In this document: piece after piece, positions 1 to 6,733 of the stretch
Layout: each line of letters opens with the position of its first letter
How positions within the stretch are numbered: the stretch's first letter is position 1
Assembly: GCA_002167945.1 (NCBI GenBank)
Contig: NHDB01000009.1
Coordinates: 1 to 10,293, forward strand
Reading direction: 5' to 3'
Origin: Flavobacteriaceae bacterium TMED48
GTDB lineage: Bacteria > Bacteroidota > Bacteroidia > Flavobacteriales > Flavobacteriaceae
DNA length: 10,293 nt
The notes under the pieces: generated by a model
What the model was told of the DNA's origin: nothing
Database searches by the model: none
Seen by the model: only the letters and a program-made list of their open reading frames with translations
Program-made: the position numbers and the translations under genes

Positions 1-66
1 CTGTACAAAGTTTTTATATTCTTTTTGTTTCTCTACTTTTAAGCCCGTTATGTTTAGATTTTTATT

Positions 67-1107
67 TTGAATTGGACACATAAACTCTTGGACTGGTATG
101 GAGAAAACAAACGTTCTTTTGTTTGGAGAGAATCCCAAGAGCCTTATAAAATTTGGCTTTCTGAGGTCATTCTCCAGCAAACTCGTACAGCGCAAGGCCT
201 TCCATATTACAATCGATTTTTATCTGAATTCCCTACTCTTAAGGACTTGGCTACAGCCAGTGAAGATGAGGTATTAAAGTTATGGCAGGGGCTGGGGGAT
301 TATTCCAGAGCGCGAAACCTTCATTTTACGGCAAAATATATTCACAGAGAATTGAACGGAGTATTTCCAAACACTTTTGACTCTCTTTTGCAATTAAAAG
401 GAGTAGGAGACTACACTGCCAGTGCCATCGCATCGATCTGTTTTGAAATTCCTCAAGCTGTAGTAGACGGAAATGTTTTTCGTTTTTTATCCCGCTATTT
501 TGGCATACTTACTCCTATCAATTCCAATACAGCACATAGAGAGTTTAAGAAAAAAGCTCAGGATTTGATGGGGAAATCCCACCCCGGAACGTTTAACCAA
601 GCCATGATGGAGTTTGGTTCTCTTCAGTGTACACCTAAAAAGCCAAAATGTCAAAGCTGCCCATTTGCTGAAAGCTGTATTGCTTTTAAACAAAATAAAA
701 CAATGAGTTTACCGGTTAAAATCTCCCGGACAAAAAGCAGAAAGCGTTTTTTTAATTACCTCGTGATTAAAGACCAACGTGACCATTATCTTTTCGAAAA
801 AAGAACCGCAAAAGGAATATGGTATAATTTGTATCAATTTCCTTTACTAGAATCTAAAACAACCTTAAAGTCAAAGCAGGCGCTTTTTGCTCACCCTGAT
901 TTCCCCAAAGAATTTCATTTAAACCTTTCAGAAATTAAGTTGTGGAATACTGAACCCATAATTCATAAATTAAGCCATCAAAAACTGGTTGTTAGTTTTT
1001 GGAAAATTGAAGCTAAAGACAAATTAAACAATGCCCAATCTAAAGCTGCAATTAATGAATTAGCAGTGCCTATTGTGATTCAAAACTTTATGGAAAAATT
1101 CTTTTGA
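67..1107 (+). CDS. mutY: A/G-specific adenine DNA glycosylase MutY
   Basis: Removes adenine mispaired with 8-oxoguanine or G in cytoplasmic base-excision repair. The 346 residues are close to the usual length of about 350. Visible in order: the catalytic-loop motif SEVILQQTR with Glu33 (E. coli Glu37); the helix-hairpin-helix LKGVGDYTASAI at 110-121; the catalytic Asp134 in VVDGNV; and the four iron-sulfur cysteines C188, C195, C198 and C204, with the same spacing (6, 2, 5) as E. coli. A C-terminal NUDIX-like recognition domain runs from about 225 to 346, with an FSH-like loop (KLSHQK). The start is TTG at 67: an in-frame TAG lies at 55-57, no ATG lies between, and the family's N-terminus aligns here. 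It is first in the mutY-ssb-gldE-gldD run. Identification is very secure; the start is slightly less so. Confidence 0.96.
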   Translation: MNWTHKLLDWYGENKRSFVWRESQEPYKIWLSEVILQQTRTAQGLPYYNRFLSEFPTLKDLATASEDEVLKLWQGLGDYSRARNLHFTAKYIHRELNGVFPNTFDSLLQLKGVGDYTASAIASICFEIPQAVVDGNVFRFLSRYFGILTPINSNTAHREFKKKAQDLMGKSHPGTFNQAMMEFGSLQCTPKKPKCQSCPFAESCIAFKQNKTMSLPVKISRTKSRKRFFNYLVIKDQRDHYLFEKRTAKGIWYNLYQFPLLESKTTLKSKQALFAHPDFPKEFHLNLSEIKLWNTEPIIHKLSHQKLVVSFWKIEAKDKLNNAQSKAAINELAVPIVIQNFMEKFF

Positions 1108-1163
1108 AATGCCTGACGAATTGTTTAAATTTACTTCTACATCTAACTCAAAATCTTAAAACT

Positions 1164-1592
1164 ATGACTGGCACACTCAACAAAGTTATGCTGATAGGAC
1201 ACTTAGGAGATGATGTAAAAATGCATTATTTCGATGGCGGCGGATCTATAGGACGCTTTCCTTTAGCAACAAACGAATCTTATGTGAATAAAAGCACAGG
1301 AGAAAAAGTAACCAACACGGAATGGCACAATATAGTAGTACGAAACAAGGCGGCAGAAATATGTGAAAAATACCTCAGTAAAGGAGATAAGATTTACATA
1401 GAAGGTCGAATTAAAACACGAAAGTGGACAGGTGATGACGGCAATGATCGTTATTCAACTGAAGTCAATGTAAATGAATTCACTTTTCTGAGTACTAAAA
1501 AAGGAGGGGATCAAGGAGGAGATTCTTCACCAAATTCAACACCTGAGAACAAAGAAACCCCCCCACCAGAGAATGATGATTTACCGTTTTAA
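1164..1592 (+). CDS. ssb: Single-stranded DNA-binding protein SSB
   Basis: Binds single-stranded DNA as a tetramer in replication, recombination and repair. The 142 residues have an OB fold at about 4-110 (start MTGTLNKVMLIGHLG; aromatic Trp54 in TEWHNIVV and Trp88 in TRKWTG). A Gly/Pro/Ser-rich disordered tail (about 111-135) follows, ending in the acidic tip DDLPF that recruits partner proteins. The frame is open back to a TTG at 1104 overlapping the mutY stop. I chose ATG 1164 because flavobacterial SSBs begin at this methionine and the extra 20 residues look like translated spacer. A C7 run (1558-1564) encodes the proline stretch of the tail; the frame through it is intact. It lies between mutY (56 bp spacer) and gldE (13 bp), so is probably cotranscribed with them. 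Confidence 0.96.
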   Translation: MTGTLNKVMLIGHLGDDVKMHYFDGGGSIGRFPLATNESYVNKSTGEKVTNTEWHNIVVRNKAAEICEKYLSKGDKIYIEGRIKTRKWTGDDGNDRYSTEVNVNEFTFLSTKKGGDQGGDSSPNSTPENKETPPPENDDLPF

Positions 1593-1605
1593 AAGCTAGT
1601 ATCCT

Positions 1606-2919
1606 TTGGATCCAGACCCTTTGCCTTTTTTAAGCGCACTCCTTTTAGCTTCCAATCTAATATGGATTCAATGGTTAGTAGTTCTTGTACTACTAGTTTG
1701 TTCAGCTTTAATTTCAGGTACTGAAGTCGCTTTTTTTTCTTTGCAACTTAAATCATTAGAAGATGAAGATCAGTCTTCTGATTTAGCGTTGCAAAGGGTT
1801 ATTACGCTGTTGAAAAAACCCAAACGTTTGCTAGCAACTATTTTAGTGGCCAATAACTTTATCAATATTGCTATTGTATTGGTCTTTGCAGTATTGAGTG
1901 ATTCCTTTTTAGGAGAAGTTGAGAATCCTATAGTAATGTTGATCATTGAAGTTGGGATAATTACCAGTCTTATTCTAATTTTTGGAGAGATTTTACCTAA
2001 AGTATACGCAAATAGGAATGCCTTGCAGTTTTCCAAACGGATGTCATTCATTATTTCAATACTGGACCGATATCTACTTTTTTGGATCACTTACCCAATG
2101 AGTAAAACAACTAGTTTTCTCGAAAAGCGTCTCGGTGACCAACAGAATCAATTCTCTGTTGACAAACTATCCCAAGCACTTGAACTCACAGGGGATCACG
2201 AAACTACATCAGACGAACAACGTATTTTAGAAGGGATAGTGAATTTTGGAAATACCGATACTCGTGAAGTCATGTGTCCAAGAATGGATATGTTTGCGCT
2301 ATCAGATGAACTGACCATAGAAGAAATTCTCCCCATAATTTTGGAGCAAGGGTTTTCAAGAATTCCTGTTTTTCAAGAAAAGAAGGACAATATCAAAGGA
2401 ATTTTATATACTAAAGATTTGCTGCCCAATCTTGACAACCCCAATTTTGTATGGCAGGTTGTTTTAAAACCTCCAATTTACGTTCCTGAAAACAAAAAAC
2501 TGGATGATTTACTCAAAGAGTTTCAACAGAAAAAAATCCATTTGGCAATAGTTGTAGATGAATACGGAGGTACTTCTGGCTTAATTACTCTGGAAGATAT
2601 TATGGAAGAAATTGTCGGGGATATTAGTGATGAATTTGATGAAGAAAGTTTGAGTTATTCTAAGTTGGATGAAAAAACCTATGTCTTTGAGGCCAAAATC
2701 AGTTTAAAGGACTTCTTTAAAGTTATTCATTTAGAAGAAACCGAAATATTTGAATCGGTAAAAGGTGATTCAGAAACCCTTGCTGGATTGCTTTTGGAAA
2801 TAGCAAAAAGATTTCCAAAAAAGGGGCAAAAAATTAGATTTGAAGGGTATGTATTTACTGTTGAAGAGATCGATCAGTTACGCATCAAGCAAGTTAAGGT
2901 TGCACTCCCAAAAAAATAA
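1606..2919 (+). CDS. gldE: Gliding motility-associated membrane protein GldE (CNNM/CBS/CorC type)
   Basis: Inner-membrane protein of the HlyC/CorC hemolysin-related family. In Flavobacteriia it is named GldE and linked genetically to gliding motility; its biochemical role is not settled, although relatives are tied to divalent-cation transport. The 437 residues show a CNNM (DUF21) membrane domain with hydrophobic segments near 21-43, 76-98, 109-130 and 147-163 and the motif SGTEVAFFSL (37-46). Paired CBS domains span about 219-340 (TREVMCPRMDMF at 219-230; VVDEYGGTSGLITLEDI at 316-332). A CorC/HlyC transporter-associated domain covers about 355-434. The start is TTG at 1606: an in-frame TAG at 1597-1599 excludes anything earlier, and the N-terminus MDPDP resembles other GldE proteins as I recall them. 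It begins 13 bp after ssb and ends 6 bp before gldD. Confidence 0.94.
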   Translation: MDPDPLPFLSALLLASNLIWIQWLVVLVLLVCSALISGTEVAFFSLQLKSLEDEDQSSDLALQRVITLLKKPKRLLATILVANNFINIAIVLVFAVLSDSFLGEVENPIVMLIIEVGIITSLILIFGEILPKVYANRNALQFSKRMSFIISILDRYLLFWITYPMSKTTSFLEKRLGDQQNQFSVDKLSQALELTGDHETTSDEQRILEGIVNFGNTDTREVMCPRMDMFALSDELTIEEILPIILEQGFSRIPVFQEKKDNIKGILYTKDLLPNLDNPNFVWQVVLKPPIYVPENKKLDDLLKEFQQKKIHLAIVVDEYGGTSGLITLEDIMEEIVGDISDEFDEESLSYSKLDEKTYVFEAKISLKDFFKVIHLEETEIFESVKGDSETLAGLLLEIAKRFPKKGQKIRFEGYVFTVEEIDQLRIKQVKVALPKK

Positions 2920-2925
2920 TAGTCT

Positions 2926-3474
2926 ATGAAGAATTGGTTGTATCGCACAAGCTTAATTTTGTTTTTGAGTTGTACTTCAGACATTCAGCCCAAACCTTGG
3001 GGGTATTTGCGGTTGGATTATCCAGAAGCCAAGTATGAAAATTTCGAAAAGCTATCCTCTTTTTCTTTCGAATACAATAATTTTGCAGCAGTCTCAATTG
3101 CAAATCAGTCAAACTCTCAGCTGGTCTATCCGGAGATGAAAGCGACCCTATACTTAAATTACAACGAAGTAAACAATAATTTAGATTCGCTACTCAATGA
3201 TGCGTATAAACTTCCGTACAAACACATTTCAAAAGCTGAATCCATACCCGAAAAAGTTTTTGTAAATCCGGTAAATAGGGTTTATGGAACCTTATTTTCT
3301 GTTGTGGGTAACGCCGCATCTCAATATCAATTCTTTCTTACGGATAGTTTAAATCACTTTCTGGTAGGCTCTGTTTATTTTTACGCAAAACCCAATTACG
3401 ATTCCATTTTACCAGCTGTTAAATATTTAGAAAAGGATATTATTCACCTTATGGAATCCTTGGAGTGGAAATAG
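2926..3474 (+). CDS. gldD: Gliding motility lipoprotein GldD
   Basis: Lipoprotein required for flavobacterial gliding and associated with the type IX secretion/gliding machinery; the exact mechanism is unknown. The 182 residues begin with a short signal and a lipobox, LILFLSC, putting the lipidated cysteine at residue 16. A family hallmark follows, here PKPWGYLRLDYP (22-33). The rest is a globular periplasmic or outer-membrane-anchored domain without obvious catalytic motifs. The ATG lies 6 bp after the gldE stop, so the two are almost certainly translated from one message. The gldE-gldD pairing is conserved in gliding Bacteroidota and supports the call. It is the last gene of the run; a small hairpin lies about 47 bp downstream. 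Confidence 0.94.
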   Translation: MKNWLYRTSLILFLSCTSDIQPKPWGYLRLDYPEAKYENFEKLSSFSFEYNNFAAVSIANQSNSQLVYPEMKATLYLNYNEVNNNLDSLLNDAYKLPYKHISKAESIPEKVFVNPVNRVYGTLFSVVGNAASQYQFFLTDSLNHFLVGSVYFYAKPNYDSILPAVKYLEKDIIHLMESLEWK

Positions 3475-3520
3475 TTTTGACACTTGATATTAGCGACCAT
3501 AGAATACAAGCATTTTAAAT

Positions 3521-3543
3521 CACCCTTTGTAATTTGAAGGGTG
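3521..3543 (+). terminator. Hairpin after gldD, possible end of the mutY-gldD transcript
   Basis: CACCCTT (3521-3527) and AAGGGTG (3537-3543) form a perfect 7-bp stem with a 9-base loop, extendable by two G-T pairs in RNA. It sits between gldD and the EamA gene, where transcription of the first operon should end. No run of T follows, so it is not a classical intrinsic terminator. It could be a weak terminator, an mRNA 3' end stabiliser, or chance. Confidence 0.4.
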
Positions 3544-3565
3544 CAACTGTGTATTGATCCTTTAA

Positions 3566-3580
3566 AAAAGTGCACTTTTG
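3566..3580 (+). promoter_or_regulatory. Palindrome and candidate -7 promoter box before the EamA gene
   Basis: AAAAGTGCACTTTT (3566-3579) is a perfect 14-bp palindrome. It overlaps CACTTTTG (3573-3580), which differs from the Bacteroidota -7 consensus TAnnTTTG only at the first base. A TTG at 3554-3556, 16 bp upstream, is a possible -33 element. The ATG follows 6 bp after the box, so a transcript starting at the usual distance would have almost no leader. The palindrome is seen directly; promoter and operator roles are inferred. Confidence 0.45.
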
Positions 3581-3586
3581 CAATAG

Positions 3587-4483
3587 ATGACTATAACTAT
3601 AAAAAAGTGGGTGTACCTTTTTACACTTTCGATTATTTGGGGCAGTTCTTACATTCTAATTAAAAAAGGGCTCGTTGGTTTGACACCACTTCAACTTGGT
3701 TCCACAAGAATTGTCATGACTAATGTTATTTTAATGATTTTTGGACGGAAACAGCTGCGAAAAATTCCAAAGGAAGCGTGGAAATGGATAATCTTAACCG
3801 GTTTTTTTGGAACTTTTTTCCCAAGTTATTTGTTTGCTTTTGCTGAGACGGTCATTGACAGTTCAGTTGCAGCCGTTCTTAACGGCATGACACCCTTGTT
3901 TACATTGATATTGGGACTTCTGTTTTTTAATTCAAATTTTAAATGGATGAAAATAGTTGGAGTATTGGTCGGCTTTGGGGGTACTTTAATTTTAGTTTCT
4001 AATGAGTTTACCATGCGTTCGGGCTTAAGCAGTTGGTACGCCTTCTTGGTGATGGCGGCAACCTTATGTTATTCCATAAATGTCAACTTGATCAAGCATA
4101 AACTTCAAGGAGTTCCTGCTTTAGCAATAGCTTTAGGAAATTTTATAGCAATTGTAATTCCAGCTTTTGGAGTACTTCTTTTTACAGATTTTCCATGGAC
4201 AAAGATCACAAGTTCCCCAGAGGTTAGTAGTTCAATTGGTTACATTTTAATTTTATCGCTGTTTGGCACCGCTTTGGCAAAAGTTATGTTTAATGAATTA
4301 GTTTCTATTTCCACAGCAGTTTTTTCAATTTCGATTACCTATTTGCTTCCTATCGTAGCTATTGCTTGGGGCATATTGGATGGAGAAAAATTTACCTTGA
4401 TACAATGGTTGGGTTGCGCACTGATTCTTTTGGGAGTTTACGTAATCACAGATAAAAAACGCCCCAAAGATCAGGCGTCTTGA
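3587..4483 (+). CDS. EamA-family (DMT superfamily) membrane transporter
   Basis: Probable inner-membrane exporter of a small metabolite such as an amino acid or related compound; the substrate cannot be told from sequence. The 298 residues have the duplicated EamA architecture: a first half at about 8-139 (IIWGSSYILIKKGL at 16-29 is the typical opening motif) and a second at about 150-287. About ten hydrophobic helices are expected, with a short charged C-terminal tail (DKKRPKDQAS). The ATG at 3587 follows a palindrome and a possible promoter directly, suggesting its own transcription unit separate from gldD, 112 bp upstream. Its 3' end converges on the degraded minus-strand gene, with 17 bp between the stop codons. 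Family assignment is firm, specificity unknown. Confidence 0.9.
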   Translation: MTITIKKWVYLFTLSIIWGSSYILIKKGLVGLTPLQLGSTRIVMTNVILMIFGRKQLRKIPKEAWKWIILTGFFGTFFPSYLFAFAETVIDSSVAAVLNGMTPLFTLILGLLFFNSNFKWMKIVGVLVGFGGTLILVSNEFTMRSGLSSWYAFLVMAATLCYSINVNLIKHKLQGVPALAIALGNFIAIVIPAFGVLLFTDFPWTKITSSPEVSSSIGYILILSLFGTALAKVMFNELVSISTAVFSISITYLLPIVAIAWGILDGEKFTLIQWLGCALILLGVYVITDKKRPKDQAS

Positions 4484-4500
4484 TGCTCATGGAAGTATTA

Positions 4501-5201
4501 TCATTTAAAGATTTCGGAATCAATTTCTGCATTTAATTCAATATTTTGAGTAATGAGCTCAATTTTTTGAGGCCCCATACTTATTACAGCCTTGTGTGGA
4601 AAAAAATACCATCTGCGTTTTTATAGTCATTCATCTTAATCACATTTGTTTGAGAGTTACCCATAATTTCCATGGTTTGTGACACTTGAATTTTTAGATA
4701 ATTTTCTATATCGTAATAATTCAGTATGCCTTCCGTAATTTTGATTTCATAGGCTTTTTTTCCATCAATCTCTGTTACACCTACCAACTCAAGGGCATCT
4801 AAATCGAGATTTAATTCTGGAAAAATGGCTGCCTCAGTAAGCATTTGTTTCAACATTTCACCTTCCATATCCATTTTTTGTCCATGCATTTCCATATAGG
4901 CATAATCCTTATTGACCACTTGTTTTTGTAGGATATTGCCCATCATTTTCATTTCTGTCAACGCCTGTTGCTGATTCGTTTTTTGGGATTCGACCTCTAT
5001 AGTCATTCCCGTTCTTTCGTCTTCTTCATTTTTAGCCCCTACGTGATAGAGAACAGAAGTTACAACGACTGGAGCAGTATTGTCTTGGTGTAAGATGACA
5101 TGTAAACCGTTGTCTAAGTCATACTCTTCGAAAGTAACTTGCTGTGCATTTAAAAAAAATGAAAAGCAAATTAGGCTAAGCAGATAAAATCGTTTTCTCA
5201 T
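4501..5201 (-). pseudogene. M16 peptidase remnant fused to a LolA-like domain, frameshifted
   Basis: The longest open frame (5201 down to 4584, 205 residues) starts with a signal peptide (cleavage near residue 19) and an M16 zinc-peptidase N-terminus (FEEYDLDNGLHVILHQDNTA at 24-43). At residue 66 (5004), just where AHFFEH zinc-binding sequence is expected, it switches to a different sequence. Residues 67-205 resemble the LolA-like C-terminal domain found on some flavobacterial M16 proteins (QKQVVNKDYAYMEMHGQK at 92-109). That frame stops at 4584-4586. Adding one base in the A7 run at 4600-4606 restores a frame continuing PHKAVISMGPQKIEL and ending EIDSEIFK at TGA 4501-4503. I infer an internal deletion joining two M16 genes, or two parts of one, plus a later frameshift. 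Without its zinc site it cannot be a peptidase. A sequencing error at the homopolymer could explain the frameshift but not the missing middle. Confidence 0.8.
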
Positions 5202-5241
5202 GGTTAAAAATTGGGTTGATTGATGTTTTACAAAGTAGGCT

Positions 5242-5258
5242 CAAAAACTCAGTTTTTG
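5242..5258 (+). promoter_or_regulatory. 17-bp palindrome over the likely -33 element of the amidohydrolase operon
   Basis: CAAAAACT, a central C, then AGTTTTTG form a perfect interrupted palindrome with 8-bp arms. Its right arm contains TTTTTG, which could serve as the -33 element for the -7 box at 5281, although the 22-bp gap is slightly longer than usual. It lies in the divergent region between the M16 remnant and the amidohydrolase, so a bound regulator could affect both directions. The symmetry is seen; the function is inferred. Confidence 0.5.
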
Positions 5259-5280
5259 GGATTTACGTTTCTAAAATTAA

Positions 5281-5302
5281 TACATTTGAAAATATTTTCA
5301 AA
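5281..5302 (+). promoter_or_regulatory. Promoter -7 box overlapped by an 18-bp palindrome
   Basis: TACATTTG (5281-5288) matches the Bacteroidota -7 consensus TAnnTTTG exactly. It sits 23 bases before the ATG at 5312, giving a short leader. TTTGAAAATATTTTCAAA (5285-5302) is a perfect 18-bp palindrome that shares the TTTG of the box and covers the expected transcription start. Such placement would suit a repressor site. Its centre lies about 43 bp from that of the upstream 17-bp palindrome, close to four helical turns. The sequence match and symmetry are seen; regulation is inferred. Confidence 0.6.
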
Positions 5303-5311
5303 CTTGAGATC

Positions 5312-6730
5312 ATGCGCAACCTTTTAAATTTTATCTTCTTATTGCTTCTAACTGTAGGATTTAGTCAGTCTAAATACAAAACCATTTTAAGTGATATTGA
5401 CAAAGATCAAGAATCCTACACTAAAATTGCGCAACAAATTTGGTCATATGCAGAAATGGGATATCAAGAGGAGCAGAGTAGTGCTCTTTTACAAAAGACT
5501 CTAAATGATGAAGGATTTCAAATAGAAGCTGGTGTAGCTGAAATCCCTACCGCTTTTGTCGCCAGCTATGGCTCAGGGAGTCCTGTAGTTGCAATTTTAG
5601 GCGAGTATGATGCACTGCCCGGTTTATCACAGAGGGCTGTTCCGTATAAAGCCTCAAATAACGGTAAGGCAGGACATGCTTGTGGTCATCACCTTTTTGG
5701 AACTGCCTCAGCTGCAGCGGCTATAGCCATAAAAAATTACCTTCAAAAAGAGGGTAAGTCAGGAACGGTAAAATACTTTGGATGTCCAGCTGAAGAAGGA
5801 GGTTCAGGAAAAGTATACATGACTCGAGCAGGTTTATTTGAAGATGTAGATGTTGCCTTACACTGGCATGCCGACAATAAAAATGCTGCAAGCATTCGTC
5901 CTGCTTTGGCAAATAAATCAGCTAAGTTTCGTTTTTATGGAGTCTCTGCTCATGCAGCTGGAGCTCCTGAAAAAGGGCGCTCTGCTTTGGATGCAGTGGA
6001 AGCGATGAATAATATGGTCAACATGATGCGTGAACACGTGACTGAAAGTACCCGAATTCACTATGTCATTACCCGTGGTGGACTAGCACCTAATGTAGTT
6101 CCTGACTTAGCGGAAGTTTATTACTATGCCCGACACAAAACCAGAGATGAGGTTGTCCAAGTTTTCGACCGTATAGTAAATGCAGCAAAAGGAGCCGCCT
6201 TAGGCACAGGGACTACTATGGAATACGAGATGATTGGCGGCACCCATGAATTGTTATTTAACGATGTATTACAACCGATGGTTCACAAAAATCTTGAAAC
6301 TATAGGAGGTTATCAATACTCTGCTGAAGAACGGGCTTTTGCAGAAAAAATTGCTGAAAGTTTGGGAACACCTTTAGATACAAAACTTGTAGAGGGTGTT
6401 GCTCCTTACAGTGAAAACGCAAAACCAGGTGGTTCTACAGATGTGGGCGATGTAAGTTTTACTGTGCCAACGGCAGGATTAAGAGCTGCAACTTGGGTTC
6501 CTGGAACCCCTGCCCACAGCTGGCAAGCAGTTGCCGCTGGAGGAACTAATATTGGTAATAAAGGAATGATGGTAGCTGCTAAGACTCTCGCCCTGACAGG
6601 AATGCAATTGATTGACAATCCTAAAATCATCAAGGCAGCTCAAGAAGATTTTATTAAAAAAAGGGGTGCAGATTTCGAATACAAACCCATGTTAGGAGAT
6701 CGTAAACCCGCTTTAAACTACAGAAATTAA
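5312..6730 (+). CDS. Secreted M20-family amidohydrolase, AbgB-like
   Basis: Probable zinc or manganese amide hydrolase of the M20 family, closest in my recall to AbgB (p-aminobenzoyl-glutamate hydrolase subunit B); the real substrate is unknown. The 472 residues start with a signal peptide (MRNLLNFIFLLLLTVGFSQS), so unlike AbgB it should act outside the cytoplasm. Motifs: GEYDALPGLSQ (97-107), GHACGHH (121-127; Cys124 and His126 likely ligands), PAEEGGSGK with Glu161/Glu162, ALHWH with His186, and GTPAHSWQ with His402. A dimerisation lid insert lies at about 205-310. The frame is open back to TTG 5216. I chose ATG 5312 because it gives a clean signal peptide and lies just downstream of an exact -7 box; the longer form would have promoter sequence inside the gene. 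The next gene starts 3 bp after the stop. Confidence 0.9.
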   Translation: MRNLLNFIFLLLLTVGFSQSKYKTILSDIDKDQESYTKIAQQIWSYAEMGYQEEQSSALLQKTLNDEGFQIEAGVAEIPTAFVASYGSGSPVVAILGEYDALPGLSQRAVPYKASNNGKAGHACGHHLFGTASAAAAIAIKNYLQKEGKSGTVKYFGCPAEEGGSGKVYMTRAGLFEDVDVALHWHADNKNAASIRPALANKSAKFRFYGVSAHAAGAPEKGRSALDAVEAMNNMVNMMREHVTESTRIHYVITRGGLAPNVVPDLAEVYYYARHKTRDEVVQVFDRIVNAAKGAALGTGTTMEYEMIGGTHELLFNDVLQPMVHKNLETIGGYQYSAEERAFAEKIAESLGTPLDTKLVEGVAPYSENAKPGGSTDVGDVSFTVPTAGLRAATWVPGTPAHSWQAVAAGGTNIGNKGMMVAAKTLALTGMQLIDNPKIIKAAQEDFIKKRGADFEYKPMLGDRKPALNYRN

Positions 6731-6733
6731 CAA

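Noticed and set aside
1..66. Promoter for mutY and a divergent upstream gene
   Set aside because: TACTTTTA at 34-41 and, on the minus strand, AAACTTTG at 6-13 each differ from the -7 box by one base, but neither has a suitable -33 element, and the upstream gene is outside the window.
1104..1163. N-terminal extension of SSB from TTG 1104 overlapping the mutY stop
   Set aside because: Flavobacterial SSBs begin MTGTLNKVMLIG or similar; the 20 extra residues have no SSB character, and ATG 1164 is a better start.
1558..1564. C7 run in the ssb tail as a phase-variation tract
   Set aside because: The frame is intact through to DDLPF and the run encodes the proline-rich linker; switching off an essential gene is unlikely.
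1770..2090. Minus-strand frame inside gldE (106 residues)
   Set aside because: A shadow of a well-conserved gene on the plus strand, with no recognisable protein features.
5216..5311. N-terminal extension of the M20 amidohydrolase from TTG 5216
   Set aside because: It would bury the signal peptide behind 32 residues and place an exact -7 promoter box inside the coding region; the ATG at 5312 fits both signals.
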